NCBI RefSeq assembly: GCF_042159835.1
Contig: NZ_JBBVGT010000003.1
Coordinates: 620,001 to 684,000, forward strand
Source: Albibacterium profundi
GTDB lineage: Bacteria > Bacteroidota > Bacteroidia > Sphingobacteriales > Sphingobacteriaceae
Direction: 5' to 3'
DNA length: 64,000 nucleotides
Shown here: piece after piece, positions 9,582-18,284 of the stretch
Layout: every line of letters begins with the position of its first letter
Numbering within the stretch: the stretch's first letter is position 1
Notes under the pieces: generated by a model
Seen by the model: the letters and a program-made list of their open reading frames with translations, nothing else
The model's database searches: none
Told to the model about the DNA's origin: nothing
Translations under genes and position numbers: made by a program

Positions 9582-10427
9582 TTATATTTTCTTCTGAAAT
9601 TCGCTTGGTAGCATATTGGTGTACTTTTTAAAAAACCTCGTAAAATAGGCTGGATCTTCAAACCCTGTCTTGTAAGCTATCTCACCAATAGGGATATCGG
9701 TCCAGTATAACAAACGTTTTGCTTCAAGAATTCGCTGTTCATTGATGATGGTCTTTGCATTTTTGCCTGTGACCTCTTTGACGACGTCATTGAGATGGCC
9801 AGCCGATAGGAATAATCGTTTAGCATAGTCGGTCACTTTCACTTCAGATAATGAATGTTGGATAACGAGTTGTTTGAATTGTTTGTAGATTGCTGTATAC
9901 TTGCTACTATTCGGAGAGTCCTCAGTGTTAAGATAGAGTGATATTTTATCAAGCAAGGCGCTAAACAATTTAGATAGAATATCCTTACTTTCTAATGGAG
10001 ATTTGCTTTCGGTATCTAACAGATCAATGTAATTGAGGAAGCTCTTCATGCTCTGAGCGTCTACTTTAATAACGTCTACACTGAATATATCTTGCCAGTT
10101 GTGCCGTCCTGTTTGGAAGCGAAGAAGGAACTGCTCCTTAAAATTAATGCGTAATAACTTGGCATTGGTTGCCCGGACGTGATAATGAATCTGTTCTGGA
10201 CGCATAACGATTAGTGCGTCAGCCTGTACTTTATATTCGTGGAAATCGATAAACTGAAGGGTCTCCCCTGCCACAAGAAAATAGATGCTGTAGTAGTCGT
10301 GACGATGCGGGCTTTCAATTCGTTCCAATGATTCGATATTCAGGTCAATCCACTGCATATTAAAAAAGTCTTCCGGACTTGCTAAATTGCTATGGCTTTT
10401 GTGAATAGGGATCTTGCTTTTTTCCAT
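9582..10427 (-). CDS. AraC-family transcriptional regulator
   Basis: A 281-residue regulator with an N-terminal cupin-like sensor domain (about 20-150; motif SPHRHDYYSIYFLVAGE) and a C-terminal double helix-turn-helix (about 180-280). The DNA-binding part has the family hallmark IGEIAYKTGFEDPAYFTRFFKKYTNMLPSEF. It is transcribed away from the copper-type ATPase, with about 100 bp between the two starts, so it may act on the shared intergenic region. The cupin has no obvious metal-binding cysteine, so a copper-sensing role would be a guess. The 3' end is 2 bp from the convergent coaA stop. A carbon-source or small-molecule effector is equally plausible. Confidence 0.9.
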   Translation of the reverse strand: MEKSKIPIHKSHSNLASPEDFFNMQWIDLNIESLERIESPHRHDYYSIYFLVAGETLQFIDFHEYKVQADALIVMRPEQIHYHVRATNAKLLRINFKEQFLLRFQTGRHNWQDIFSVDVIKVDAQSMKSFLNYIDLLDTESKSPLESKDILSKLFSALLDKISLYLNTEDSPNSSKYTAIYKQFKQLVIQHSLSEVKVTDYAKRLFLSAGHLNDVVKEVTGKNAKTIINEQRILEAKRLLYWTDIPIGEIAYKTGFEDPAYFTRFFKKYTNMLPSEFQKKI

Positions 10428-10498
10428 ACAAATCTAATAATCCGTGAAAAGTACTATTTATTCCTGACTTTATCATCTTTTTCATGTCAACATCAGCG

Positions 10499-10506
10499 TA
10501 AATTTG
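10499..10506 (+). promoter_or_regulatory. Candidate -7 box for the P1B ATPase
   Basis: TAAATTTG matches the TAnnTTTG consensus and would put the start site near 10513, 14 nt before the ATG at 10527. No clear TTG lies 19-22 nt upstream. The box falls inside the upstream-extended open frame, which supports translation starting at 10527. Confidence 0.4.
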
Positions 10507-10526
10507 ATAGTGATAAAAAGAACGTT

Positions 10527-12629
10527 ATGAGTGAATCTAATTTAGTTGAGTTGAACGTAACTGGTATGCATTGTAATAACTGTGCCTTATCGGTTCATAA
10601 AATGTTAGAGAAAAAAGGTTTAAAAGAGGTTCATGTAGATTTCGCTAATGAAGAAGTGAAATTTTCAAATGCGGGCGAATTAAACCTCGATGGTATTATC
10701 AAAGATATTGAAGGCCTCGGTTTTAAGGTCTATGAAAATGAAGAAATACCACAAGAGGGTTTCTTTGCGAAGGTTGAGAACAAATTTATCTTCAGTTTAA
10801 TATTTGCTGTTCCGCTATTTTCTCATATGTTTTTGCCCTTCCATTGGCTGCACAATCCTTATATTCAACTGGCACTTTGTTTACCGGTCTTTATTTTGGG
10901 TTTGAGTTATTTTGGGAAAAGCGCGATCAACTCGCTTCGCAGTGGCGTTCCCAATATGGATGTCTTAATATTTATCGGGTTCACTTCGGCGTTTATCTAT
11001 AGCTTGACGGGAACGGTCCTCAATCTCGGTCCGGATTATATGTTTTACGAGACAACGGCGGTTATTATTACGCTTGTGTTACTTGGAAATGTCTTCGAAA
11101 AGCGATCGGTGTCTCAAACGACCTCGGCGATTAAAGACTTGTTGAAATATCAGCAGGTGAAGGCAATTCGACTGATTGGTGATGAACAAGAGGTAATCGA
11201 TTCGCGTATGATAAATAGTGGCGATACGCTGTTGGTAAATACTGGAGAAAAGATACCAGCCGATGGGGACATTATATGGGGAAACGCATCTGTCAATGAA
11301 TCCTTGCTAACGGGAGAAAGTTTGCCAATCGAAAAAAATAAATATGATTCTGTTATTGGCGGTACTGTAGTCGAGCAAGGTAGTATAAAAATACTGGCAA
11401 CAAAGGTTGGTAAACATTCTGTGCTTTCGCAGATTGTTGAGATTATGAAACGCGCGCAGAGTTCTAAGCCACCTATTCAAAGATTAGGAGATCGGGTGGC
11501 AGCAATTTTTGTTCCCGTTGTCGTGAGTATCGCTGTCTTAACCTTTGTTTTATCCTATTTGATATTTGATGTGCAACTGGGCGAATCCATTATGAGATCG
11601 ATCGCCGTATTAGTTATATCCTGTCCCTGTGCGATGGGTTTGGCGACCCCAACAGCGGTAATGGTCGGATTAGGCCGAGGGGCAAAACAAGGCGTGCTCA
11701 TAAAAGGGGGTGCCACGGTTGAAGAGATGGCGAATCTCAAATACATGGTGTTTGACAAAACAGGTACCTTGACCACCGGTAATTTTGCTGTGCGCGATAT
11801 ACAAGTATTTGACTTGGATATGGCTGAAGCAAAATCGTTGATCGTAGCGCTTGAGTCTTATTCTAACCACCCAATTGCCAAGTCACTCGTGGCAGAATTA
11901 GAGAGTGATAAGATGAAGAGATTTATCTTCACCGAAGTGAACGAGGTGAAAGGAATGGGTATCAAGGCTATTGATGCCGACGGTAATCAATATGAGATAG
12001 GCTCAAGTAAGATTGTACAACCGGAAACTGATATCGATGGCTTTGATGTCTTTTTGAAGAAAAATGATCAACTAATTTGTAAGATTGCAATTGAGGATGA
12101 ACTGAAACCGGAGGCGAAGAACTTAATCGATCTATTAAAAGAGCGTAAAATAACACCGGTCTTATTAAGTGGCGACCGGAAAGAAAAATGCGAATTCGTT
12201 GCCCAGAAGCTGGGAATTGATACGGTTTATTCAGAACAACGTCCCGAACAGAAACTGCAGGTTATCGATTCTTTTAAAAAGAAAGGTACAACCGCTATGG
12301 TTGGCGACGGCATAAATGATGCGCCTGCATTGACGACGTCTGATGTAGGTGTTTCTTTAGGAAATGCAAGTCATATTGCCATTCAATCGGCAAAGGTAAT
12401 TTTGCTTAATAATGACCTGAATTCTGTAATTACCCTTTTAAAAGTGGGTAAGCATACGTTGATCACTATTAAGCAAAATTTATTTTGGGCTTTCTTCTAC
12501 AATATCTTCGCCATACCATTAGCAGCTCTAGGGTATTTGGGACCTATGTTGGCTGCTTTAGCTATGGCTTGCTCTGACGTTGTTGTTATAGGCAACTCCC
12601 TCAGATTGAAGATCAAGAAATTAGACTAA
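10527..12629 (+). CDS. copA: Copper-type heavy-metal-translocating P1B ATPase
   Basis: A 701-residue inner-membrane pump. It has one N-terminal HMA domain with metal-binding GMHCNNC (C16, C19), the TGES actuator motif, the transmembrane metal site SCPCAMGLATP (C366, C368), the phosphorylated aspartate D410 in DKTGT, an HP motif (SNHPIAKSL) and GDGIND (D594). The YN pair in TM7 (FFYNIFAIPLAALGY) marks the P1B-1 Cu+ class. The last helix reads MACSDVVVIGNSLRL, where P1B-1 pumps usually have M-x-x-S-S, so the second serine position is Asp here. The family exports cytoplasmic Cu+. I start at 10527 rather than 10392, because the upstream extension has no family similarity and contains a promoter box. 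It overlaps the convergent gene by 4 bp. Confidence 0.93.
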   Translation: MSESNLVELNVTGMHCNNCALSVHKMLEKKGLKEVHVDFANEEVKFSNAGELNLDGIIKDIEGLGFKVYENEEIPQEGFFAKVENKFIFSLIFAVPLFSHMFLPFHWLHNPYIQLALCLPVFILGLSYFGKSAINSLRSGVPNMDVLIFIGFTSAFIYSLTGTVLNLGPDYMFYETTAVIITLVLLGNVFEKRSVSQTTSAIKDLLKYQQVKAIRLIGDEQEVIDSRMINSGDTLLVNTGEKIPADGDIIWGNASVNESLLTGESLPIEKNKYDSVIGGTVVEQGSIKILATKVGKHSVLSQIVEIMKRAQSSKPPIQRLGDRVAAIFVPVVVSIAVLTFVLSYLIFDVQLGESIMRSIAVLVISCPCAMGLATPTAVMVGLGRGAKQGVLIKGGATVEEMANLKYMVFDKTGTLTTGNFAVRDIQVFDLDMAEAKSLIVALESYSNHPIAKSLVAELESDKMKRFIFTEVNEVKGMGIKAIDADGNQYEIGSSKIVQPETDIDGFDVFLKKNDQLICKIAIEDELKPEAKNLIDLLKERKITPVLLSGDRKEKCEFVAQKLGIDTVYSEQRPEQKLQVIDSFKKKGTTAMVGDGINDAPALTTSDVGVSLGNASHIAIQSAKVILLNNDLNSVITLLKVGKHTLITIKQNLFWAFFYNIFAIPLAALGYLGPMLAALAMACSDVVVIGNSLRLKIKKLD

Positions 12630-13192
12630 GCCCAGGCTTTATCTCCTTTTTTATAAGGATAGTCTCCGTCGTAGCGACCAGGTATTGGATTATAACGCAA
12701 CGCTTTAGTCGCGCCTAATTCAGATGTAAAAAAGCCCAATAAGGTCAGCTGCTTAATCATACGAAAATAGTGATTAGGCTGCTCTGGTTCTTTGCTACTG
12801 TGATATTCATTTTGTTCAGCATCAATCTCTACAAGAAGATCGGTACGTTCGGTCGCACTGAGCTGTTGAAAGTTCTTCTTGTATTTTTTGTTTGCTGATT
12901 CCTCGAGTTTATTTAAGCCCTCTAGAAAAACTTTTTGGTCTTCCTCGGTGTAGCAATCACGTACCATCACCGGAATGAAAGCCCCTACCCCTGCTTCTTT
13001 CGCTCCTGGCGAACCTGTAGGCGGAAGGATGGTGTCGGCAATATCACCCAAAAAGTTAATTTGATCTTCTTCGAATAAGGTGGCCACATCCGTAGTTGCC
13101 GGTCTGGTACAACCCTCTAAAAATAATTGACTACCGATAATGGCACCTCCAAAGATCCATGCTACTCTGTTAATTGCTTCTCTTCTGTTCAT
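12626..13192 (-). CDS. Gluconate 2-dehydrogenase subunit 3 family protein (small subunit, Tat/lipoprotein)
   Basis: A 188-residue exported protein of the subunit-3 family that partners with FAD-dependent GMC dehydrogenases. The N-terminus NRREAINRV resembles a twin-arginine signal. The hydrophobic stretch ends in LFLEGC, a possible lipobox, so it may be a membrane-anchored periplasmic lipoprotein. The body has the family pattern FLGDIADTILPPTGSPGAKEAG and VMVRDCYTEEDQ. It lies 16 bp downstream of the GMC gene, which has no signal peptide. The usual model is that the large subunit is carried across the membrane by the small subunit's Tat signal. A second pair of this kind is at 53607-55841, in the opposite gene order. 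Its stop overlaps the convergent ATPase by 4 bp. Confidence 0.88.
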   Translation of the reverse strand: MNRREAINRVAWIFGGAIIGSQLFLEGCTRPATTDVATLFEEDQINFLGDIADTILPPTGSPGAKEAGVGAFIPVMVRDCYTEEDQKVFLEGLNKLEESANKKYKKNFQQLSATERTDLLVEIDAEQNEYHSSKEPEQPNHYFRMIKQLTLLGFFTSELGATKALRYNPIPGRYDGDYPYKKGDKAWA

Positions 13193-13208
13193 GTCTTTGT
13201 ATTCAATA

Positions 13209-14888
13209 TTAAAGGTTCTGTTTCTTTAACTCACTTATAGCAAAGTCAACTGCCCGAGCCGTAAGTGCCATATAAGTGAGCGATGGGTTAACTGCTGCTG
13301 CAGATGTCATACAAGCGCCGTCGGTCACGAATACATTTAATGCATCCCAAACCTGGTTGTGTTTATTCAAAACAGAGGTTTTAGGATCATGTCCCATTCT
13401 GGCAGTTCCCATCTCGTGAATACCTTGGCCAAAGTAATAGCCTGAATCCCATGTGTGAACATCAACAGCACCTGATTTTTCAAGCATCTCCTTGGCCTCG
13501 GCTGTCATGTCTTTTCGCATTTTCAGCTCGTTCTCTCTCAGTTCGCAGTCCATTGCCAATACAGGTAAGCCCCACTTGTCTTTCTTTTCTTTATCTAAAC
13601 TGATTTTATTGTCGTGATGTGGTAGAATCTCACCAAAGGCTGTAATACCGATGGACCAGTCGCCCGGTTCGCTTAGCGCATCTTTGAACTCCCCACCAAT
13701 GTTTAGTTCTGCGATGTTTCGTGACCAGCCTGATCTACTAGCTGAGCCTTGATACCCAAATCCACGTAGGTAATCCCGTTTATCATCCCCGACGTTTTGG
13801 AAGCGAGGAATATAGATACCGTTCGGACGAGAGCCGTAATAGTATTTGTCATCAAAACCCTCTACTCGTCCACTCGCTCCTAAGCGGAAGTGATGATCCA
13901 TTACATTATGTCCTAACTCACCACTGCTACTGCCAAGACCACCTTCCCAAACATCCGTTGCTGAGTTCATCAGCACCCAAGTCGAGTTAAACGCGGAAGC
14001 ACACACGAAAATTACTTTTGCGTGATAGGTATAAGTTTGGTTGGTTTCCGCATCGATAATCTCCACTCCTGTTGCCTTCTTGGTATCCTTGTCATAAAGG
14101 ATCTGAGTTACAATTGAAAACGGTCGAACGGTTAAATTTCCTGTTTTTGCCGCTGCAGGAAGGGTTGCAGAATTTGAACTGAAGTATCCTCCAAAATTAC
14201 ATCCTAACCAGCATTTGTTTTGGTATTGACAATTAGTACGATCGTGGTGCGGCTGAGTAATATTAGCTACGCGACCGATAATCATATGACGATTGTTATT
14301 GTACTGTTTCTTTAGACGCGCAGCGATATGTTTTTCAACAACATTCATCTCCATCGGAGGCATAAAATCTCCATCGGGCAATACAGATAACCCTTCTTTA
14401 CTACCACTGATACCGGCGAAGCGCTCTGCATGGCTGTACCAGGGAGCAATGTCTTTATACCGAATGGGCCAGTCGATCGCAACTCCTTCTTTCGCATTTC
14501 CTTCGAAATCCAGATCACTCCAGCGATAACTTTGACGCCCCCAAGTTAGCGAGCGACCGCCTACTTGATAACCGCGGTACCAGTCGAAACGCTTGACTTC
14601 TGTATACGGACTTTCTTGTTCATTCACCCAGAATTTAAGATTCTTCTCGTTAAGAGGGTAATCTCTACTGAGAACTGGGTAGTTTTCAATCATCTCCTGG
14701 GTGCGTCCTCCGCGATGAGGGAACTCCCATGGGTCTTTCGTGTTGTTTTGGTAGTCTTTAATGTGTTCAACATTCCAGCCTCTTTCCAATACAATCGTTT
14801 TTAATCCCTTCTCCGTTAATTCTTTGGCAGCCCATCCGCCGCTGATTCCGGAGCCGATTACGATTGCATCATAAGTATTCTCTGCCAT
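13209..14888 (-). CDS. GMC-family FAD-dependent oxidoreductase (putative sugar/glucoside dehydrogenase large subunit)
   Basis: A 559-residue flavoprotein. The N-terminal AIVIGSGISGGWAAKELTEKG binds the ADP of FAD. The middle carries YQVGGRSLTWGRQSYRWSDLDFE, a GMC signature region, and NKCWLGCNFGGYFSSNSATLPAA, a cysteine-bearing loop common in gluconate/glucoside dehydrogenases. The C-terminus has HEMGTARMG with the catalytic histidine and NPSLTYMALTARAVD with the Asn partner. Such enzymes oxidise sugar hydroxyls, for example C3 of glucosides, and pass electrons to cytochromes or quinones. With the small subunit 16 bp downstream it forms a two-subunit periplasmic enzyme. No cytochrome gene is adjacent. 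Exact substrate is unknown; the neighbouring isomerase, dehydrogenase and GH92 genes point to carbohydrate. Confidence 0.9.
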   Translation of the reverse strand: MAENTYDAIVIGSGISGGWAAKELTEKGLKTIVLERGWNVEHIKDYQNNTKDPWEFPHRGGRTQEMIENYPVLSRDYPLNEKNLKFWVNEQESPYTEVKRFDWYRGYQVGGRSLTWGRQSYRWSDLDFEGNAKEGVAIDWPIRYKDIAPWYSHAERFAGISGSKEGLSVLPDGDFMPPMEMNVVEKHIAARLKKQYNNNRHMIIGRVANITQPHHDRTNCQYQNKCWLGCNFGGYFSSNSATLPAAAKTGNLTVRPFSIVTQILYDKDTKKATGVEIIDAETNQTYTYHAKVIFVCASAFNSTWVLMNSATDVWEGGLGSSSGELGHNVMDHHFRLGASGRVEGFDDKYYYGSRPNGIYIPRFQNVGDDKRDYLRGFGYQGSASRSGWSRNIAELNIGGEFKDALSEPGDWSIGITAFGEILPHHDNKISLDKEKKDKWGLPVLAMDCELRENELKMRKDMTAEAKEMLEKSGAVDVHTWDSGYYFGQGIHEMGTARMGHDPKTSVLNKHNQVWDALNVFVTDGACMTSAAAVNPSLTYMALTARAVDFAISELKKQNL

Positions 14889-14968
14889 AATCTTGTTTTG
14901 TTTTGTTTAACTTGTTTTGTATTATTTACGAAGCCCGACTGCATGAATACATGAAGTCAACTTGCATT

Positions 14969-16198
14969 TTACTGCTCGAGCACTGGAGCTTCGGTCTTTT
15001 CGTTTTTGAAAGAAAATAAAAATATCAGAAACACGACGGCTGCGATACCTGCTGGTATTAGCCACACGCTGTGCCAAAACTCAGAAGTAGCAAGACCGCT
15101 ATAATGTTCACTAACAAGGCCGGCAACTTGGAACCCGATCAATTGACCGATTCCATAGGTGGCGAGTGTAATTAAACCTTGAGCCGAGCTTTTATATTTT
15201 TCTCCTGCTTTTGAATCCGTATAGATCTGTCCTGACACGAAGAAAAAGTCATAGCAAATTCCATGTAATGCGATACCAATGATCAGCATGTAGGATAGTT
15301 CACCTACGTTGCCGTATGCAAACAGTACATAGCGTAATACCCAAGCGAGCATTCCGAGTAATATTGTGTTTTTAAATCCAAATCGTGTAAAAAATACAGG
15401 AAGCAATAATAGGAACAATGCTTCCGATATTTGCCCAATCGTCATCTTCCCTGTTGGGTTTTCCATACCTATTTCATGCAAGAACAAGTTTGCATTTTGG
15501 TAATAGAATGCCAATGGGATACATATGAGTATAGATGAAATAAAGAAAATAAAAAAGTTCCTATCTTTTAATAGCTTGATAGCGTCTAACCCTAATATAT
15601 CAGAAATACTACTTTTTTCTCCGGTCGATTTTTTAATGGGAGGTGTTTTCGGTAAAGCAAAACTAAACAACCCTAGTATAAGTGAACCAATACCCGATAA
15701 CAGGAAGGTATATTTTAACGCACCTGGCTGCGAATCCCACTGGAAAATATAACTAATGGCTAGGCCGGCTGCTATCCAACCAATGGTTCCCCATACGCGT
15801 ATCGCTGAAAAGTTCTTCTCTGGATTGTCCATTTGGCGAAATGAGATGGAGTTAACCAATGCCAGCGTTGGCATGTAAATAATCATATAACCAAGCGCAT
15901 ATGGAAAGAAAACTGATACATCTGGCGCAGAATACATGAGGTACATCAGTAACGCACCAACAAGATGCAAAACTCCTAGTATACGCTCTGCGTTGAAGTA
16001 TTTATCTGCAATGAGGCCGATAATAAAAGGGGCAATAATAGCTCCCCATGATTGTGTGGAAAAAACGTTTGCAGTTTCTGGTCCTGATGCCTGAAGATTT
16101 TGGCTCAGGAACGTTCCCAATGTTACAAACCAGCCTCCCCAAATAAAAAATTCAAGGAACATCATAAATGATAGTTTAAAGCGTATTCCAGCGTTCAT
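14969..16198 (-). CDS. MFS transporter, nucleoside:H+ symporter (NHS/NupG-like) family
   Basis: A 409-residue integral membrane protein with about 12 hydrophobic segments and the NHS-type N-terminus FKLSFMMFLEFFIWGGWFVTLGTFL. Conserved pieces include AIRVWGTIGWIAAG and the late loop HGICYDFFFVSGQIYTD. E. coli relatives (NupG, XapB) import nucleosides. In Bacteroidetes, copies of this family often sit in sugar-oxidation clusters next to Gfo/Idh/MocA and TIM-barrel isomerase genes, as here, so a keto-sugar or oxidised glycoside is a reasonable alternative substrate. It is the gene just upstream of the GMC dehydrogenase on the same strand, 80 bp away with a CAAAA-rich leader between. Transporter family is firm; the substrate is inference. 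Confidence 0.86.
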   Translation of the reverse strand: MNAGIRFKLSFMMFLEFFIWGGWFVTLGTFLSQNLQASGPETANVFSTQSWGAIIAPFIIGLIADKYFNAERILGVLHLVGALLMYLMYSAPDVSVFFPYALGYMIIYMPTLALVNSISFRQMDNPEKNFSAIRVWGTIGWIAAGLAISYIFQWDSQPGALKYTFLLSGIGSLILGLFSFALPKTPPIKKSTGEKSSISDILGLDAIKLLKDRNFFIFFISSILICIPLAFYYQNANLFLHEIGMENPTGKMTIGQISEALFLLLLPVFFTRFGFKNTILLGMLAWVLRYVLFAYGNVGELSYMLIIGIALHGICYDFFFVSGQIYTDSKAGEKYKSSAQGLITLATYGIGQLIGFQVAGLVSEHYSGLATSEFWHSVWLIPAGIAAVVFLIFLFSFKNEKTEAPVLEQ

Positions 16199-16326
16199 AT
16201 TTTATTTTTTTTGATTAAATGTTAATTACTCTAATAAATGTTATTGGTTTCGATACGACTAATGCACATTAAATGTAAGTGATTATTTTATGAAAACCTA
16301 TACTCTTCTCGATTTTGTATTCGTCT

Positions 16327-17250
16327 TTAAAAACTGTCAATTTCCCGGTAAGCCTCTATGAGCTTGATTTCGCCTTCTTTTCCTGAGCCTGAAAGCCCAT
16401 GTTCCATACCCATGATTCCGCGGAAACCTTTATCATAAACATGTTTCATCGCGTTCTTATAATTTATCTCACCGGTACCGGGTTCCTTACGTCCCGGATT
16501 ATCCCCAATTTGAAAATACGCTATTTCATCCCAGCAACGATCAATGGTTTTTAATAGATCACCTTCATTTCTTTGCATGTGATAGAAATCGTATAGGATT
16601 TTACACGAAGGGCTATCTACAGCCTTGCATATCAAATAGGTTTCATCGGTTTTTTGTAGCAACAAATCGGGAGTGTCACTTAAGGTCTCAATTACCATAA
16701 TAAGGCCTTCTGGTTCAAATATCTCCGCCGCATAACGCAGAGTATTGATAACATTGGATGTCTGGATACCTAAAGGCTGTGAACGATCAAAAAAGCCGGG
16801 TACAACCGTTAGCCATTTGGCATTGCAACGTTTAGCAGCTTCAACACAACGGTGACATGTTTCAATAAAGTGATCGTGGAATTCTTTTTTTCCGGTGGAT
16901 AATGATGTTTTCCAGTTGTCTCCGCCGTCGACTACGAAAACGCCCATCGTCATTCCTAGCTGAGCTAGTTTGTTGCCAATTGCTTCTTGTTCCTCAACTG
17001 ATCTGCCTAAATAGCCATTGTCTTCTATCGCACGAAAACCATGATCATACATAAACTGAATTTGATCGACAAACGATTTTCCAGCATGATTTTGGAATTG
17101 TCCCTGATGTGGTGCGTAATTCATTTTGAATGGCTGATTATTATTAGCACTTGAAACAGTTTTCTCTGCTCCGAACGCAGGGATGGTCGACCCTGAAACT
17201 ACGGCGCCTGCGGCTAGTATGCTGTTTTGTATAAACTTACCTCTTTTCAT
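16327..17250 (-). CDS. Exported TIM-barrel protein, hydroxypyruvate isomerase / sugar isomerase-epimerase like
   Basis: A 307-residue AP-endonuclease-2 type TIM barrel. The N-terminus KRGKFIQNSILAAGAVVSG, followed by STIPAFGAE, resembles a Tat-type signal in which one arginine has been replaced. Metal-site residues expected for this fold are visible: E in MVIETLSD, D and H in YDFYHMQ, and E and H in GMEHGLSG. Relatives isomerise hydroxypyruvate, epimerise keto-sugars or work on 3-keto-glycosides. It lies 11 bp upstream of nothing on its own side but follows the ApbE gene by 11 bp on the minus strand, so it is in the same transcription unit as the ApbE and Gfo/Idh genes. It could act in the periplasm on products of the GMC enzyme. 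Fold is certain, reaction is not. Confidence 0.83.
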   Translation of the reverse strand: MKRGKFIQNSILAAGAVVSGSTIPAFGAEKTVSSANNNQPFKMNYAPHQGQFQNHAGKSFVDQIQFMYDHGFRAIEDNGYLGRSVEEQEAIGNKLAQLGMTMGVFVVDGGDNWKTSLSTGKKEFHDHFIETCHRCVEAAKRCNAKWLTVVPGFFDRSQPLGIQTSNVINTLRYAAEIFEPEGLIMVIETLSDTPDLLLQKTDETYLICKAVDSPSCKILYDFYHMQRNEGDLLKTIDRCWDEIAYFQIGDNPGRKEPGTGEINYKNAMKHVYDKGFRGIMGMEHGLSGSGKEGEIKLIEAYREIDSF

Positions 17251-17261
17251 ATTATGATTAA

Positions 17262-18272
17262 TTAGTTTTTAATAATTGCTTTAAACCCTTTGGTCATGGT
17301 ATCTTGGACGATTCCATCTGATGTTCGGTAAACGATATAGGCATCAATGAATGGCCTGTTTCGCAGAAACCTAAGTGCTTCATTCATTCCCATAGCCATT
17401 AACGCATTATCGTATCCATCGGCTGTAATAGCATCCTTCGCTAACACGGTTATAGAAAGGATGTCAGACTCGATTGGGAAGCCTGTGGTCGGGTTTAATA
17501 TATGAATATATTGTTTGTCGTCTTCGCGAACAAACTGATTGTAACCACCCGAAGTGGTGACTGCCATGTTCTCTAAATATATGCGGTGTTTGATGCCCAC
17601 CTTGCTTATTCCTTTTTCTAAAGGGCCTTCAATTCCTATCATAAACTGCGAGTTGTCAGGTTTGCGACCTTCAGCTCTGATCTCTCCACCAAGTTCAATA
17701 AAAAAATTGCGGATACCATGTTCTTTTAGGAAATCCGCTAAAACGTCAACTGTATAACCTTGTGCGATTCCATTGACATTAATTTGTACGGCTGCTTGTT
17801 TTTTGACTAGGCGATTCCCTTCTAGTTTTAACTTGCCCATACCAACGAATGGCAATAGACTGTCAATCTTTTCTTTTGTTGGTAATGAATCTCTCCTAAC
17901 TGCCGAAAAACCCCAAGCATCCAGTAGTGGTTCAACTGTAATATCAAAAATGCCTTTTGTATCTTTGCTGATTAAAAAAGCCTTCTGCAGTACATTTGAA
18001 AAATGTGCATCTAGTTTACCAGCTTTTGATGATTTGTTAAATTGTGTAATTAGGGAGTTGGGTACATAAAGCGACATAGAGTAGTCGATCTGCTCGAGGA
18101 TGCTGTCGATCTGATATTTAGAGACTATTTCTTTAGAATGATAGTAAGAAACGTGATAGCTCGTCCCCTGTGCTCGCCCCCTTATCGTAAAATTATTTTG
18201 TCTTGCTTCTTGAAAGGACAAGAAAGCAAGACAAATAATGATTATCGGCGAAGAAATCAACAACCGCTTCAC
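17262..18272 (-). CDS. apbE: FAD:protein FMN transferase (ApbE family)
   Basis: A 336-residue exported enzyme with an N-terminal hydrophobic signal (LLISSPIIIICLAFLSF). ApbE proteins attach FMN covalently to Ser/Thr of periplasmic flavoproteins. Family motifs are GTSYHVSYY, SLYVPNSLITQFN, QINVNGIAQGYTVDVLADFL, FFIELGGEIRAEG, HILNPTTGFPI and ADGYDNALMAMG, which includes the metal-binding Asp region. Length is normal. It sits 12 bp after the Gfo/Idh gene and 11 bp before the TIM-barrel gene, so it is embedded in the sugar operon rather than beside a Na+-NQR or RNF cluster, its usual company. No clear flavinylation target is encoded in this operon, so the substrate may be elsewhere in the genome. 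Confidence 0.93.
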   Translation of the reverse strand: MKRLLISSPIIIICLAFLSFQEARQNNFTIRGRAQGTSYHVSYYHSKEIVSKYQIDSILEQIDYSMSLYVPNSLITQFNKSSKAGKLDAHFSNVLQKAFLISKDTKGIFDITVEPLLDAWGFSAVRRDSLPTKEKIDSLLPFVGMGKLKLEGNRLVKKQAAVQINVNGIAQGYTVDVLADFLKEHGIRNFFIELGGEIRAEGRKPDNSQFMIGIEGPLEKGISKVGIKHRIYLENMAVTTSGGYNQFVREDDKQYIHILNPTTGFPIESDILSITVLAKDAITADGYDNALMAMGMNEALRFLRNRPFIDAYIVYRTSDGIVQDTMTKGFKAIIKN

Positions 18273-18284
18273 AGAGATCGCTTC

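Noticed and set aside
10429..10436. TAGATTTG on the minus strand just before the AraC ATG
   Set aside because: It matches the -7 consensus, but a start site here would fall inside the gene and no -33 element is present.
10392..10526. Upstream extension of the P1B ATPase
   Set aside because: It overlaps the divergent AraC start, contains a -7 promoter box and lacks family similarity before the HMA domain.
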